Made by a program: the position numbers and the translations under genes
Notes under the pieces: generated by a model
Told to the model about the DNA's origin: nothing
The model's database searches: none
The model's input: the letters and a program-made list of their open reading frames with translations, nothing else
Part shown: positions 45,374 through 55,501 of the stretch, piece by piece
Position numbering within the stretch: position 1 is the stretch's first letter
Layout of the letters: every line of letters starts with the position of its first letter
From: Psychrosphaera sp. F3M07
GTDB taxonomy: Bacteria > Pseudomonadota > Gammaproteobacteria > Enterobacterales > Alteromonadaceae
Direction: 5' to 3'
DNA length: 64,000 nucleotides
Assembly (NCBI RefSeq): GCF_018860345.1
Contig: NZ_JAHKPJ010000016.1
Span: forward strand, 1 to 64,000

Positions 45374-45666
45374 ATGTCGCTATTCCCTGAATTCTGTCTT
45401 TTTATGAAACATAAAAAATGTAATCGGCAATTGTAATCTAATTCTATTCTAGATGGCACTCATAATTTGTAGAATCCTTTAGTTATTGTCATGACTGATT
45501 AAAATACATTCCATAACCGTGAAGATCATCCCAAAAACTAACTTTCCCTTCTCATTTGACACCAACAGCCTTTATAAATGGATTAATTAACTTAATTTAA
45601 TTTGCAAAATAACTATCCTTTTCTACAATTTCCTTTTAAGGGTAATTTACCATTCAAGGAACGAGT
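45374..45666. other. Divergent promoter region of polysaccharide locus 2
   Basis: 293 AT-rich bases between the divergent wza and a hypothetical gene. I looked for an ops/JUMPstart element on the wza strand and did not find one. CAGGGA near 45381-45386 (reverse strand) can serve as the wza ribosome binding site. AAGGAACGAGT before 45667 serves the hypothetical gene. Confidence 0.4.
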
Positions 45667-46185
45667 ATGAACAATCATGGGTCTGCAGTTGCTATTGAAT
45701 TATTATTTAACGATAAACGATTATCTGGCTTTGCTATTGCTCCAGATGAATATTACTGGTCTTGTTTAAATATCTTTGAATGTGATAAATCCGAATTAAC
45801 TTACGACGATATAAAATATACTTCTGTTAATGAGATCCCTGAAAATACCTTTTTACACTTCCCTTGTTCAATTTCTATCTATAAATACTGCGATACCATC
45901 AGCATTGGCTTTATAAATAACGAGTTACATTTTCGGTTTTCCATGTCTTACAACTTAAGTACATGGGATGAGAACATTAACTTCCGTGGATTTTTTGAGT
46001 TACTGCATGATGACATTCAACAAAGCATGCTGTTAAAAGTGTCTGACTGTTATCACGATGAACAAGACTATTTATTAGAAGTAGAATTTAATGGCGATAT
46101 GTCTGAAAGCATAAATAACCAAGTAGAATTGGTACTAAATACCGTACTAGAGTTTCATAAGTTTAATGTAAAGAATGTTATTTAG
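45667..46185 (+). CDS. Hypothetical protein
   Basis: 172 residues that I do not recognise. It is acidic, has no signal peptide, membrane helix or known motif, and looks like a soluble cytoplasmic protein. AAGGAACGAGTATG gives a good ribosome binding site. It is convergent with miaE and divergent from locus 2. The ORF length and strong start support a real gene. Confidence 0.7.
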   Translation: MNNHGSAVAIELLFNDKRLSGFAIAPDEYYWSCLNIFECDKSELTYDDIKYTSVNEIPENTFLHFPCSISIYKYCDTISIGFINNELHFRFSMSYNLSTWDENINFRGFFELLHDDIQQSMLLKVSDCYHDEQDYLLEVEFNGDMSESINNQVELVLNTVLEFHKFNVKNVI

Positions 46186-46208
46186 GCTATTCAATAAAGA
46201 TATAAAAA

Positions 46209-46973
46209 CTACCTGCCGCTCGGTATTCCGCTATGAAATTTAAAATCGTCATCCACCGATGTGATTAAATCTGATTCAACACCACCAAAATGAGTCACCC
46301 ATTGTGTAATATCCGATTGAGCAATCTCTTCCGCCAATGTTAAATAGTCCTGATAATGGCGAGCTTCTGAACGTAATAAAGAGACGTAAAAGTCACCGAG
46401 TCTTTTGTCAACATAGGGTGCTAACTTTGCGAATCGTTCACAAGAACGAGCTTCTATATAAGCGCCACAAATAAGTTTATCCACTAAGGTTTGAGGTTCG
46501 TGCGTTTTAACATGTTTTAACATACCTTTTGCGTATCGCCCTGGTGTTATATGTTTATATTCCACATCGTATTCATCCATGATTTCTAATACTTGATAAA
46601 AATGATGTAACTCTTCTTTTATTAACAACACCATTTTATCTATCAACTCTTGTCCATAAGGTGAATTAGACTTAGGGAGCATCGACTTGGTTAGTTTATT
46701 TTTACTCGGTAATTCACGCCAATCTCCTTCTTTTTTATATATAAACTGTTCAAAAGGTTGTAGCCAATTTAATAGGGCATCCCCGCTTTCTTTGTCTACC
46801 GCATACTTGCGTATTAAATACATGGCTGATTGTGCGGCTTTAAGTTCGCAGACTAAATGATCAATTAATAACACAGGTAAGTTTTCAATTTTGATGGCTT
46901 CGTCAATCCAAGACTGTGGCGTTTCACATTTTAAAAATGACAATATCGGTGTTAATAATTCTTGATTAGACAT
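46209..46973 (-). CDS. miaE: tRNA-(ms2io6A)-hydroxylase
   Basis: Diiron monooxygenase that hydroxylates the 2-methylthio-N6-isopentenyl group of A37 in tRNAs. 254 residues, the usual length. Iron-ligand helices are visible: KEELHHFYQVLE near 133-144, YIEARSCERFAKL near 186-198 and LRSEARHYQDYL near 213-224. It stands alone, convergent with the hypothetical gene. Confidence 0.92.
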   Translation of the reverse strand: MSNQELLTPILSFLKCETPQSWIDEAIKIENLPVLLIDHLVCELKAAQSAMYLIRKYAVDKESGDALLNWLQPFEQFIYKKEGDWRELPSKNKLTKSMLPKSNSPYGQELIDKMVLLIKEELHHFYQVLEIMDEYDVEYKHITPGRYAKGMLKHVKTHEPQTLVDKLICGAYIEARSCERFAKLAPYVDKRLGDFYVSLLRSEARHYQDYLTLAEEIAQSDITQWVTHFGGVESDLITSVDDDFKFHSGIPSGR

Positions 46974-47105
46974 TATGCAGCTTCTATCTGTTTTTAGGAG
47001 TGATTATGCCGTTGATTTTATCATAGGGTGTCTGACAACTCTGCGATTTTTTAGGATTTTTATTTGTTGAGCCATCAATATATTGAACAACTGGTCTGCC
47101 TTTAT

Positions 47106-49130
47106 TTATAACCATTTTAGCTGCCAGATGTTACTAGTACGAAATTCGACGTGTTCACAGGCTAAAAGATCCTGACGAAATGACAAATGGCACCGATTCG
47201 GTTTTTCGTCGTCAAAATTTTTCAACGCCTGTCTATAACCCGAATTAATATCAATTACAAAGTACTGCTTACCTAGAAGGTAATAAATGGAATTGCCTCT
47301 TAATTGCCAATGCCGCCAACCTACAATAGGGAATGCATCGATCACTTTTGACTCTTCACTACTTGTTAAATCAAGTTTATATAACCCGTGATGATTAAAC
47401 TTGGTAAAGTAAATAAATCTGCCCTCACCTTGAACACTATAGCCCCCTTTTTTTGTAACCTGTACAATCTCATCGTTACCTAAATCTAATTGCCATATAT
47501 TCCACTGCCCGTCCACTTCGGCACTGAACATAATGGTTTGTCCGACAAAACTGACGTAATGCACTTTTTTATATTGCTGAGCCAGCGCTTGCCAACTTTT
47601 GTTATTAAGGGAATAAGCAAATAATCGGTTATTGATGCTTGAGACTAATATATCGTCGTCCGGTGACCACGCCATAACATCGACATATTCAATCTCACTA
47701 TCAAAGGTGGCAACCTCCTCAGGTTTATTTTCTTCTTGTATATATATCTGTTTTTTACCCGTTCTATCCGATAGAAACGCCATAATATTCGAGCTATTAC
47801 CTAAGGTAGGGTTGATGTTTGCTCCTCGGCTTGCCGTCATTGGATGTTTAAAGGTTCCATTATTACTATATCTAAATATGTTAATTGTGGTTCTACTCCA
47901 CTCAGTCAATATTGATTTACCAGCCCCAATCGCAAGACGTCCATATTGGTCATTCATTTCTATTTTGTTAACGCTTAATTCCTTAACGCTAAACTCATAC
48001 AAGCCGTCATTATTTGAGGCAAATATTTGATCATTAGTACGCCAAACCAATCCAAATACATTATTAATAAAAGGCAAGCTGATACTGGTTTTATTGTTGT
48101 TGATATCAACTATTTTTATCTCATCAATACCATCTCCTAGATACTCAACAATGGCTAACTTTTGATTGTCAGGTGATAACGAAAATACATAATCTCCAGT
48201 ATTATTTCCTCGTTGTTGCGGATGTGTTATTTGTATTTTTCGTCCTGTATCTAACTGATAAGAGTACAGTGCATAAGGTTCTGAGATACTTGCTCGATAC
48301 TGGTAAACTAACCGGTTATTGCTGTTGTCATAAACTATCTGGCTGATATTCCCTTCACCACAACCGAGTATTGAATCAACTTTTTGTGAATCCAGTTCAA
48401 TTTTGACTATTTCACATTGTCTTTGTTGTAAATTATTAACTCTGCTGGCAAACACATAACCAGTATCCGCATATACGACGTCTGTATAATAATAGTCGTC
48501 ATTGGTAATCGGAATTGATGGTTCTTGTTTCAAATAAATTTGAGCATTAGCGTTAAGACTTGAGCGATATAGGTACAACAAGGTATTGGATTTTTCATGG
48601 TAAAAAGGATTAAAAGCACTGCCGACTGATGTGGTTAGTGGTTGTCTCTCTGTAATGATCAACCTAGTTTTATCAAGACCAGACTTGGTGATTTGTAAAT
48701 AGAATCCAACGATTATGAACAACAATATAAGGCTAATCCAGATTGCTTTATTCGTTATTACACTGGTATTAACCGTATTCGTTGGAGTTTGTAAGTTGTT
48801 AGAAATTGTGGCTTTGTTCGTGAGTACTTCCGGCGTAACGGTTAACTTGTAGCCCACTTTACTGACCGTTTTTATCCATTGTGGTGATGATGGATCGTCT
48901 TCTATAATTTTACGAAGCTCACCAACGGCTCGATTTACCGCCGCATCACTTACAATCCTGCCGTCCCAAACGTGTGTTATTAACTCTTCCCTTGAAATGG
49001 CTTCTGCTGGATGTAGACTAAAATATACCATCAAGTCAAAAACCCGTGGCTCACATTCAATTTGCATTGCACCTTTGGTTAACTTCACCTGTTCGGTGTC
49101 AACCACTATATCGCCAAACACAAATTGCAT
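47106..49130 (-). CDS. CadC-like membrane transcriptional regulator with TolB-type beta-propeller
   Basis: 674 residues. An OmpR/PhoB winged-helix domain covers about 1-105 (EPRVFDLMVYFSLHP, VWDGRIVSDAAVNRAVGELR). One membrane helix lies near 129-147 (AIWISLILLFIIVGFYLQI). The periplasmic part of about 520 residues contains repeated blade-like units (YVFSLSPDNQKLAIVEY, VDVMAWSPDDDILVS) of a TolB/WD40-like propeller. Such one-component regulators sense periplasmic signals and bind DNA from the membrane. The target is unknown. The divergent SGNH lipoprotein gene is a candidate. Confidence 0.85.
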   Translation of the reverse strand: MQFVFGDIVVDTEQVKLTKGAMQIECEPRVFDLMVYFSLHPAEAISREELITHVWDGRIVSDAAVNRAVGELRKIIEDDPSSPQWIKTVSKVGYKLTVTPEVLTNKATISNNLQTPTNTVNTSVITNKAIWISLILLFIIVGFYLQITKSGLDKTRLIITERQPLTTSVGSAFNPFYHEKSNTLLYLYRSSLNANAQIYLKQEPSIPITNDDYYYTDVVYADTGYVFASRVNNLQQRQCEIVKIELDSQKVDSILGCGEGNISQIVYDNSNNRLVYQYRASISEPYALYSYQLDTGRKIQITHPQQRGNNTGDYVFSLSPDNQKLAIVEYLGDGIDEIKIVDINNNKTSISLPFINNVFGLVWRTNDQIFASNNDGLYEFSVKELSVNKIEMNDQYGRLAIGAGKSILTEWSRTTINIFRYSNNGTFKHPMTASRGANINPTLGNSSNIMAFLSDRTGKKQIYIQEENKPEEVATFDSEIEYVDVMAWSPDDDILVSSINNRLFAYSLNNKSWQALAQQYKKVHYVSFVGQTIMFSAEVDGQWNIWQLDLGNDEIVQVTKKGGYSVQGEGRFIYFTKFNHHGLYKLDLTSSEESKVIDAFPIVGWRHWQLRGNSIYYLLGKQYFVIDINSGYRQALKNFDDEKPNRCHLSFRQDLLACEHVEFRTSNIWQLKWL

Positions 49131-49277
49131 TTAAATCCTCGTTATCTTGCGTCATTACCATTTCATTATGAAAACATTGTTATCTCTTTATTGTGTTAAA
49201 TCAATAAGCTGAGAAACTCCGGTTCCAATCTTTACCTCATAACTTAAACCGTATTAACTTTAAAACAAGGATATATC

Positions 49278-50072
49278 ATGCGCATTTTATGTTTTGTAAT
49301 ATTTACGCTGCATTTTTTAATGGCTTGTTCAGGAAATAGCGCCAATAATAACGCCTCCATTTTTGATAACAGCAGTTCACATAAAAACACCAATTTATCG
49401 ATACCTGACAATCGATATTCAAACACATACAAAATATTAATATTTGGAAATAGTCACGTTATTGGCCTAGACGAGGTGATTAGAGTGTTAATTAACAATG
49501 GGAATCCAGCGGCCGAAATTGAAATCGTCAATGCCGGGGGGGGGTTCTTAGATAACCAATCAACCCGAACGGCAAGAAGGGAGTTATTGGAAAGTAAACC
49601 ATGGACCCATGTGATATTGCAGGGACAAAAGTACTCTCAATCCGGAGCTTATCGATACCCAACCACTCAGACTCGAATTTGGATAGATAAAACGAAACAG
49701 CTAGATGCAACACCAATCTTATTTCCAGAGCATCCACAGCGAGGCAGAACAAAAGAAGCGGCGCAAGTTCATCGAATCCATACAGGTATAGCCAAACTGC
49801 AAAAATCCTGTATTGCTCCTGTTGGATTAGCTTGGGACAAAGCCATTATTGAAGATCCTGAAATTCCATTACACAGCTCTGACGGTAATCATGCTTCAGA
49901 GTTAGGTTTACTATTAACCGCTTATGTTTTTTATGAAGTGATCACCGGAGAGTCTGCCACCCTGCTGCCTTTTATTGAAGAGATTATTGCCAATCAAGAA
50001 ACACAATCGTTTCTGCGTCGCATGGCTTCAAAAACCATAGAGCTAAACCAACCCTGCAATTTTGCCATTTAA
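49278..50072 (+). CDS. SGNH-hydrolase-like lipoprotein
   Basis: 264 residues. Signal peptide with lipobox FLMAC puts the lipidated cysteine at 17. Fold hints: IFGNSHVIGLDE (near 56-67) matches the GDS(L) block with the catalytic serine, NAGGGF gives the glycine block, VILQGQKYS takes the GxND position loosely, and SSDGNHASELG near 210 supplies the Asp-His pair. It may remove acyl groups from a surface glycan. A run of nine G (49536-49544) encodes the triple Gly and could slip. Divergent from the CadC-like regulator. Confidence 0.72.
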   Translation: MRILCFVIFTLHFLMACSGNSANNNASIFDNSSSHKNTNLSIPDNRYSNTYKILIFGNSHVIGLDEVIRVLINNGNPAAEIEIVNAGGGFLDNQSTRTARRELLESKPWTHVILQGQKYSQSGAYRYPTTQTRIWIDKTKQLDATPILFPEHPQRGRTKEAAQVHRIHTGIAKLQKSCIAPVGLAWDKAIIEDPEIPLHSSDGNHASELGLLLTAYVFYEVITGESATLLPFIEEIIANQETQSFLRRMASKTIELNQPCNFAI

Positions 50073-50103
50073 TTATGTTGCCCTAAAATCTGCACATTAA
50101 AAC

Positions 50104-50136
50104 CAAAAAAGGCCTCTGCATTTGAGGCCTATTTTA
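50104..50136. terminator. Bidirectional terminator
   Basis: AGGCCTC (50110-50116) and GAGGCCT (50124-50130) form a stem flanked by AAAAAA on the left and ATTTT on the right. It serves the convergent SGNH gene (ends 50072) and the acidic lipoprotein gene (ends 50179). Confidence 0.85.
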
Positions 50137-50178
50137 AAGATTATTACGGTATCATTGGATGTTTATAACCACGCATAA

Positions 50179-51693
50179 TTAGTTTGCTTGATTTACAAAC
50201 GCCATTTTATAGTTAGTTGAAGACGATAAGTCTTTTTCTAAAATTAAAAATTGATCTTTGCTGTTTTCATCTAACACTAATTCTTGTGATGTTAAAATCA
50301 CATCGCTACTACCTAAACGTCCTATTACGTAGACTTCATAAGTATTATTAAGTAACTGTACCGAACTAGGCGTTGCAAATACCGCCGACGTTGATTGATC
50401 TGCGCTACTAATTGTCTCATCACTCTTTACAAAATAAACTTTGATATAAGAAAAATCATCTGAGATTTCATTTTCATCGATTAAATTAATTACATTAATT
50501 TGGTGACTATAAATACTTTCACTTTGGCTATTATTAACGACTAATGAATTAATCGAAATTTCAATTTCATCTATGTAACCATCACCGTTTTCATCAACAT
50601 CGTTATCACCATCTTCATCAACTGCTTCTTCTAACAGGTAAAAGAAAACCGTCGTGTTTGTGTTATCGCTTAATGATAATAAATGGTTATTCACAATCAC
50701 ACTTTGATCTGCAGGTGATAACAAACTCATACTAAAATCGCCAGAATTAGAAAGTATTGAATCGCTAAACTGGCCAAAGGTTAATGACGATACTTCTGCT
50801 TCTTCATCTACACCGTTCACGTAAAAATCGAACATCCCTTGATACTCAGGTAACAATTCGTGCTCGACAATACCATTATAAATTCGGTATTGAGCTTCGG
50901 CATTAATGTCTGAGTATTCAACTGATGAAGTGGTCGATAACTTATCGATAATAAATGGCGATGTGCCTGCTCCGGTATTTTCTCTAATTACAATAATGTA
51001 CTCAGCGGCATAAGGAAACGATATATCTTGTGATTGAAATAGAACCTCTGTGCTGCCAGCCAATGTTAAATAAAATATAAGATCATCTTGTGCTAATTTT
51101 TGATTTTCAGACATTTGGGTATAGTTAGTTTGAGATATTAACTGCGCTTCATTGAAGCTTTCATCTGATTCTGAGTAATAAATATCCACCCCTTGTGAAG
51201 AGTCATGCATATTTAAAATACGAATATTAAAGACTTCATCATCACTGTCTTCTTCCACTTCATCTTCATCGCGAATGGGCAATTCATACACAAGTACATT
51301 AGGTGATCTTACGTCGTCAGTCATGACCACAAATTCAACCATATCATCACTGACTGACAATTGGCTTTCATAGATATTTTCTAAGTCGCTGCTGTTGTAT
51401 TCATCCTGCCAAGCTAATTCAATATCGTAAGTTGTAGATTCAAATTCAAGGCGGCTACTTAAACCTGTAAAGGGAACGCCAGAATATGCGGTTTCAACAA
51501 AATCATCATCACTGTATTGATCGACTGTTAAGTAAATATCAGGGGCATTCGATGACAGATTATACATTTGAATATAGCCAGTACCTGAAGATGAATCACT
51601 GTCACAACCAAATAGAGTAAGTGATATATGAGCTGCAAAAATGATAGGCAATCCGCGTTTAATTTTATTAAAAATTCCACGATTAAAATTCAT
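50179..51693 (-). CDS. Acidic lipoprotein with DUF4397-like repeats and an EF-hand loop
   Basis: 504 residues. The lipobox LTLFGC gives a lipidated cysteine near 30, followed by a Ser/Gly/Asp linker. Repeating segments such as GYIQMYNLSSNAPDIYLTVD and FNIRILNMHDSSQGVDIYYS resemble DUF4397 (NLSPDAPxVDVY) domains. Near residue 370, DENGDGYIDEIE fits the canonical 12-residue EF-hand calcium loop. Highly acidic overall, as expected for a surface protein of a marine bacterium. Function unknown; calcium-dependent surface adhesion is a guess. Confidence 0.72.
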   Translation of the reverse strand: MNFNRGIFNKIKRGLPIIFAAHISLTLFGCDSDSSSGTGYIQMYNLSSNAPDIYLTVDQYSDDDFVETAYSGVPFTGLSSRLEFESTTYDIELAWQDEYNSSDLENIYESQLSVSDDMVEFVVMTDDVRSPNVLVYELPIRDEDEVEEDSDDEVFNIRILNMHDSSQGVDIYYSESDESFNEAQLISQTNYTQMSENQKLAQDDLIFYLTLAGSTEVLFQSQDISFPYAAEYIIVIRENTGAGTSPFIIDKLSTTSSVEYSDINAEAQYRIYNGIVEHELLPEYQGMFDFYVNGVDEEAEVSSLTFGQFSDSILSNSGDFSMSLLSPADQSVIVNNHLLSLSDNTNTTVFFYLLEEAVDEDGDNDVDENGDGYIDEIEISINSLVVNNSQSESIYSHQINVINLIDENEISDDFSYIKVYFVKSDETISSADQSTSAVFATPSSVQLLNNTYEVYVIGRLGSSDVILTSQELVLDENSKDQFLILEKDLSSSTNYKMAFVNQAN

Positions 51694-52104
51694 TTATATG
51701 TTCCTGTTATTAGAAATAGTATTGGATTTCTCAAGGCTTGAGACTTTTATCCATTTGAAATGACTAGAGCAGGAAATTAACAACCCAATGTGCAGACACT
51801 GTGCATCTATTGTGTAAAGAGTATGAATAAATAAATGATCAAAAATTTATAACTTCTATTAATGTCAGGGATGTAAACATAATTAAAATGCACAAGCCTT
51901 TTTTAGTGGGCACTAACCCGGAAGATTAGAGTTTTTGCTCTCTGTATTAATGATTCTATATTGAGCCAAAACTGACGTAGGTCGATAATTTTAAACTGTT
52001 AAATACTTGACGTATCCACTTTTTTTGGTCATAACATAAACATATTGTTGAGAAATTAAACAATATAATCATTAGGTATTTTTTAGAAGTTGAGGGAAGT
52101 AATT
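51694..52104. other. Divergent intergenic region
   Basis: About 410 bp upstream of both flanking genes. TCTCAAG-G-CTTGAGA (51729-51743) is a perfect inverted repeat near the lipoprotein gene start and could be an operator. TATAAT (52064-52069) is a possible -10 box for the Yip1 gene. No gene is visible. Confidence 0.4.
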
Positions 52105-52704
52105 ATGATATTAAACCACCTGTGGGGCCTTTACGCACACCCAGTAGAAGAGTGGCATTCTATTGACGATAGACACGAAAGTTTTAAATATTCTATGTCA
52201 CACATAATGATCATCGCACTAATTCCAGCCATTAGTGCTTATTTTTCACTTACATCGATAGGTTGGAGCGTTGGCGTTGGAGAACGCTTATTTTTACCAA
52301 CAAATTCTGCATTAATGTTATCCGTAGGTATGTATTTTGCGCTGATAGCCGGTGTGTTTGTATTAGGATACTTAGCACATTGGATGGCCCACACATTTGG
52401 TTCAAAACCAACCTACACCCAAACGCTTGAATTAGCAGCCTATACAGCAACACCATTATTTACTGCGGGCTTAGCTGCTTTATATCCAGAAATTTGGTTT
52501 GTTATGTTAGTTGGGTTTGGTGCATTAGCCTATTCTGTTTATCTACTTTATGCAGGGGTTCCAATTTTAATGCATATCCCAGAGGAACGTGGATTTATAT
52601 ACTCGAGCTCAGTTGTAACTTGTGGTCTGATATTACTCGTTTGTATTATGACCTCTTTTGCCATATTTTGGAGTTCAGGTTACGCCCCAGCGTTTAGCCA
52701 TTAA
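52105..52704 (+). CDS. Yip1-family inner-membrane protein
   Basis: 199 residues from the ATG at 52105, which has GAGGGAAG six bases upstream. A TTG at 52090 lies inside that ribosome binding site region and was rejected. Starts MILNHLWGLYAHPVEEWHSI, the typical opening of bacterial Yip1 (DUF1282) proteins. Five hydrophobic segments follow. Function is not established. A strong bidirectional terminator separates it from cysS. Confidence 0.82.
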   Translation: MILNHLWGLYAHPVEEWHSIDDRHESFKYSMSHIMIIALIPAISAYFSLTSIGWSVGVGERLFLPTNSALMLSVGMYFALIAGVFVLGYLAHWMAHTFGSKPTYTQTLELAAYTATPLFTAGLAALYPEIWFVMLVGFGALAYSVYLLYAGVPILMHIPEERGFIYSSSVVTCGLILLVCIMTSFAIFWSSGYAPAFSH

Positions 52705-52732
52705 CACAAACTCTAACTTTTATTAGTTAAAT

Positions 52733-52761
52733 AAAAAGGTGCATCATTGATGCACCTTTTT
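52733..52761. terminator. Bidirectional terminator between the Yip1 gene and cysS
   Basis: AAAAAGGTGCATCA (52733-52746) pairs with TGATGCACCTTTTT (52748-52761). The A-tract and T-tract make it usable from both strands. Confidence 0.92.
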
Positions 52762-52808
52762 CGTTGTTTATTGATAAAGTTTTGTTTATCGATTAACGCA
52801 ATAATAGA

Positions 52809-54188
52809 TTAGATCTTACGCCAAGTTGTTTTACCTTCACTGTCTTCAAGAATGATGCCCATAGCTGTTAACGCATCACGCGCTTCATCGGCTGCAGCCC
52901 AGTTTTTATCAGCACGAGCTTGATTACGCTTAACAATCAATTGCTCTATCACTGCAACATCATCACCTTGTCCACTTTGGAAAAACTGCTCTGCTGGCGT
53001 TTGTAAAATACCTAACACTTCACCGAGTTTTACTAATACACCGGCTATGTCTGACGCTTTTTTCACGTCGACCAGTTTTTCTTTGTTTAAATCTTTAGCT
53101 AATTCAAACAGAACCGACAAAGCTTCTGGTGTATTAAAGTCATCGTCCATTGCGGCATTAAATCGCGTCACTTGCTCAAAACCACTTAATTCAACATCTG
53201 TATTCACATTTACATCACGTAAAGCAGTATATAAACGTTCTAAACTTGCTTTTGCTTGTTTTAAGTTATCATCTGAGTAATTTAATTGGCTACGGTAGTG
53301 ACCGTTAATTAAAAAATAACGAACTGACTCAGCATCGTATTGTTTTAATACGTCTCTTACAGTGAAAAAGTTATGCAAAGATTTAGACATCTTTTCATTG
53401 TCCACTTGCACCATGCCTGTATGTAACCAGTAGTTAACATATGGCGTGTCGAATGCACAGCAAGATTGGGCAATTTCATTTTCATGATGTGGGAAAATTA
53501 AATCTGAACCACCACCATGAATGTCAAAATGTTTACCAAGATGTTTAGAGTTCATTGCTGAACACTCTATGTGCCAACCAGGTCGTCCTTCGCCCCATGG
53601 CGAGCTCCAACTCGGCTCACCCGCTTTTGCTAATTTCCATAATACAAAGTCAAGGGGATCACGCTTAGCTTCATCTACGTCAACTCGTGAACCAGAAACA
53701 AGCTGAGTTAAATCTTGACGAGCTAACTTGCCATACTCACCATAAGATGACACGGCAAACATCACATCGCCATTGGACGCCACGTATGCATGTTCTTTAT
53801 TAATTAAACGTTGAATCACGTCAATGATCTCTGGCATATGCGTCGAAACTTTAGGCTCAATATCCGCAGGTAACATTCTTAATGCATCAAAATCTTCATG
53901 CATCATGTCAATCGTACGTTTGGTCAATTGCTCAAACGTCTCATTATTTTCTTGAGCTCGTTTAATAATTTTGTCATCAACGTCGGTGATGTTACGAACA
54001 TAAGTAACGTCATAACCTAAGTATCTGAAATAGCGTTGCATAATGTCGAAAGAAACATACGTACGACCGTGCCCCATATGTAATAAGTCATACACTGTGA
54101 TGCCACACACATACATGCCAACCTTACCTGCAACTAGTGGTTTAAACTCTTCTTTTTGGCGGCTTAATGTATTGTATATACGTAACAT
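52809..54188 (-). CDS. cysS: Cysteinyl-tRNA synthetase
   Basis: 459 residues, full length. Class I motifs: the HIGH-equivalent HMGHGRTY (36-43) and KMSKSLHNF near 267. Zinc ligands include C28 (YVCGITVYD), the cysteine in WHIECSAMN and HHENE. It charges tRNA-Cys. It is transcribed alone on the minus strand with a strong terminator downstream. Confidence 0.98.
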   Translation of the reverse strand: MLRIYNTLSRQKEEFKPLVAGKVGMYVCGITVYDLLHMGHGRTYVSFDIMQRYFRYLGYDVTYVRNITDVDDKIIKRAQENNETFEQLTKRTIDMMHEDFDALRMLPADIEPKVSTHMPEIIDVIQRLINKEHAYVASNGDVMFAVSSYGEYGKLARQDLTQLVSGSRVDVDEAKRDPLDFVLWKLAKAGEPSWSSPWGEGRPGWHIECSAMNSKHLGKHFDIHGGGSDLIFPHHENEIAQSCCAFDTPYVNYWLHTGMVQVDNEKMSKSLHNFFTVRDVLKQYDAESVRYFLINGHYRSQLNYSDDNLKQAKASLERLYTALRDVNVNTDVELSGFEQVTRFNAAMDDDFNTPEALSVLFELAKDLNKEKLVDVKKASDIAGVLVKLGEVLGILQTPAEQFFQSGQGDDVAVIEQLIVKRNQARADKNWAAADEARDALTAMGIILEDSEGKTTWRKI

Positions 54189-54284
54189 TTATATTCCTGA
54201 TCTTTAAATAACGTTATTATTAATAAAACAATTGTAAATTTGACCGCGCATTCTAACAAAGTCGCGGCTAAATTCATGCGATTT

Positions 54285-55364
54285 TTACAGTAAATACAAT
54301 AACTGATCTAATCCACCGGTTCTGACACTTACATCGGCTTGTGCTCGAACCAATGGCTTAGCATGAAAGGCAACCCCCAGTTGGGCAGCCTCCATCATAA
54401 CTAAATCATTGGCACCATCCCCCATTGCAATGGTTTGGCTGATGTCGATATTGTATTTATGCGCCAACTCCACAACGGTTTCTGCCTTTACATTGGCATC
54501 AACAATGCGCCCAAGTACTTTGCCAGTCAGTTTTTCATTTTTCATTTCTAGCTGATTTGCTACGGTTTCATCTAAATTTAACTGACGTTTTAAAACATCG
54601 GTCATATAAGTAAAACCACCCGATGCAATGACTAACTTCCAGCCATAAGATTGTAACTGTGAGACTAAGTTTTCCAATCCAGGCATAAGCGGTAAATTAT
54701 CCGCCACTTGGTCAATAATAGATACTGGTGCGTCTGTTAATGTGGCTACTCTAGCGTGTAAGCTTTCAGCAAAATCTAATTCACCGCGCATAGCAGCGGC
54801 GGTCACTTCTGCAACTTGCTCACCGACCCCAGCTAACTTGGCAATCTCATCTATACATTCAATTTGGATAGCTGTTGAGTCCATATCCATAACTAATAAA
54901 CCCGGTTTATCAATTGATGGTCCATTTTCGACATAACACAATTCTACATCGTGTTGTTCAGCCCATTGATTTAATTCCGTCTGGATTTGTTTCGTAATGG
55001 CATCAGTCAGTGTGAAACTAATGGCTCCATCTAATTCATCCGAGGGTTTAACTAACTTACAAATGTTCAAATTAATCGAATTTGCTTCGCATACTTTAAT
55101 GAAGTCGAACAATATCTGCCAATTAAGATCATTAAATAAAACAAGTTTGGCACTGGATGAGTGTGCGCTTAAGTCTTGCTCTGCTATCATTTCCAATTTA
55201 ACTTGCTGACAATCGTTAATATCTTTTAATGTCGGTGCATCATTGTCTGTGTTATCTGCTAACCAAACTAAATTAAACAAGTCGGTGTTTTTTAATTGCT
55301 GCTGAACCTGGACGAAAGAAACTTCGGATATCGAAAATATGTGAGATAACTCATCTATAGCCAT
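54285..55364 (-). CDS. serB: Phosphoserine phosphatase
   Basis: Last step of serine synthesis. 359 residues: an N-terminal ACT-like extension (about 1-140) and a C-terminal HAD-IB domain with VMDMDSTAIQIECID (near 157-171), IASGGFTYM and MGDGANDLVMMEAAQLG. The intact DMD motif contrasts with the altered motif in the HAD protein at 25450. Divergent from the smp-like gene, as in E. coli. Confidence 0.95.
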   Translation of the reverse strand: MAIDELSHIFSISEVSFVQVQQQLKNTDLFNLVWLADNTDNDAPTLKDINDCQQVKLEMIAEQDLSAHSSSAKLVLFNDLNWQILFDFIKVCEANSINLNICKLVKPSDELDGAISFTLTDAITKQIQTELNQWAEQHDVELCYVENGPSIDKPGLLVMDMDSTAIQIECIDEIAKLAGVGEQVAEVTAAAMRGELDFAESLHARVATLTDAPVSIIDQVADNLPLMPGLENLVSQLQSYGWKLVIASGGFTYMTDVLKRQLNLDETVANQLEMKNEKLTGKVLGRIVDANVKAETVVELAHKYNIDISQTIAMGDGANDLVMMEAAQLGVAFHAKPLVRAQADVSVRTGGLDQLLYLL

Positions 55365-55501
55365 TTTTGGGGTTCCAACTTTAGTTTTTGTGGATTATTT
55401 AATCAAATGTAGAAATGACTTAATAGAATATATTAAAGTGCATTGCTTTTTAATCTAGAAATGCGCAGTATTTAAAACAATCTCATATAAATAAGATCCT
55501 A

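Noticed and set aside
45374..45666. ops/JUMPstart antitermination element before polysaccharide locus 2
   Set aside because: No GGCGGTAG-like sequence was found on the wza strand in this gap.
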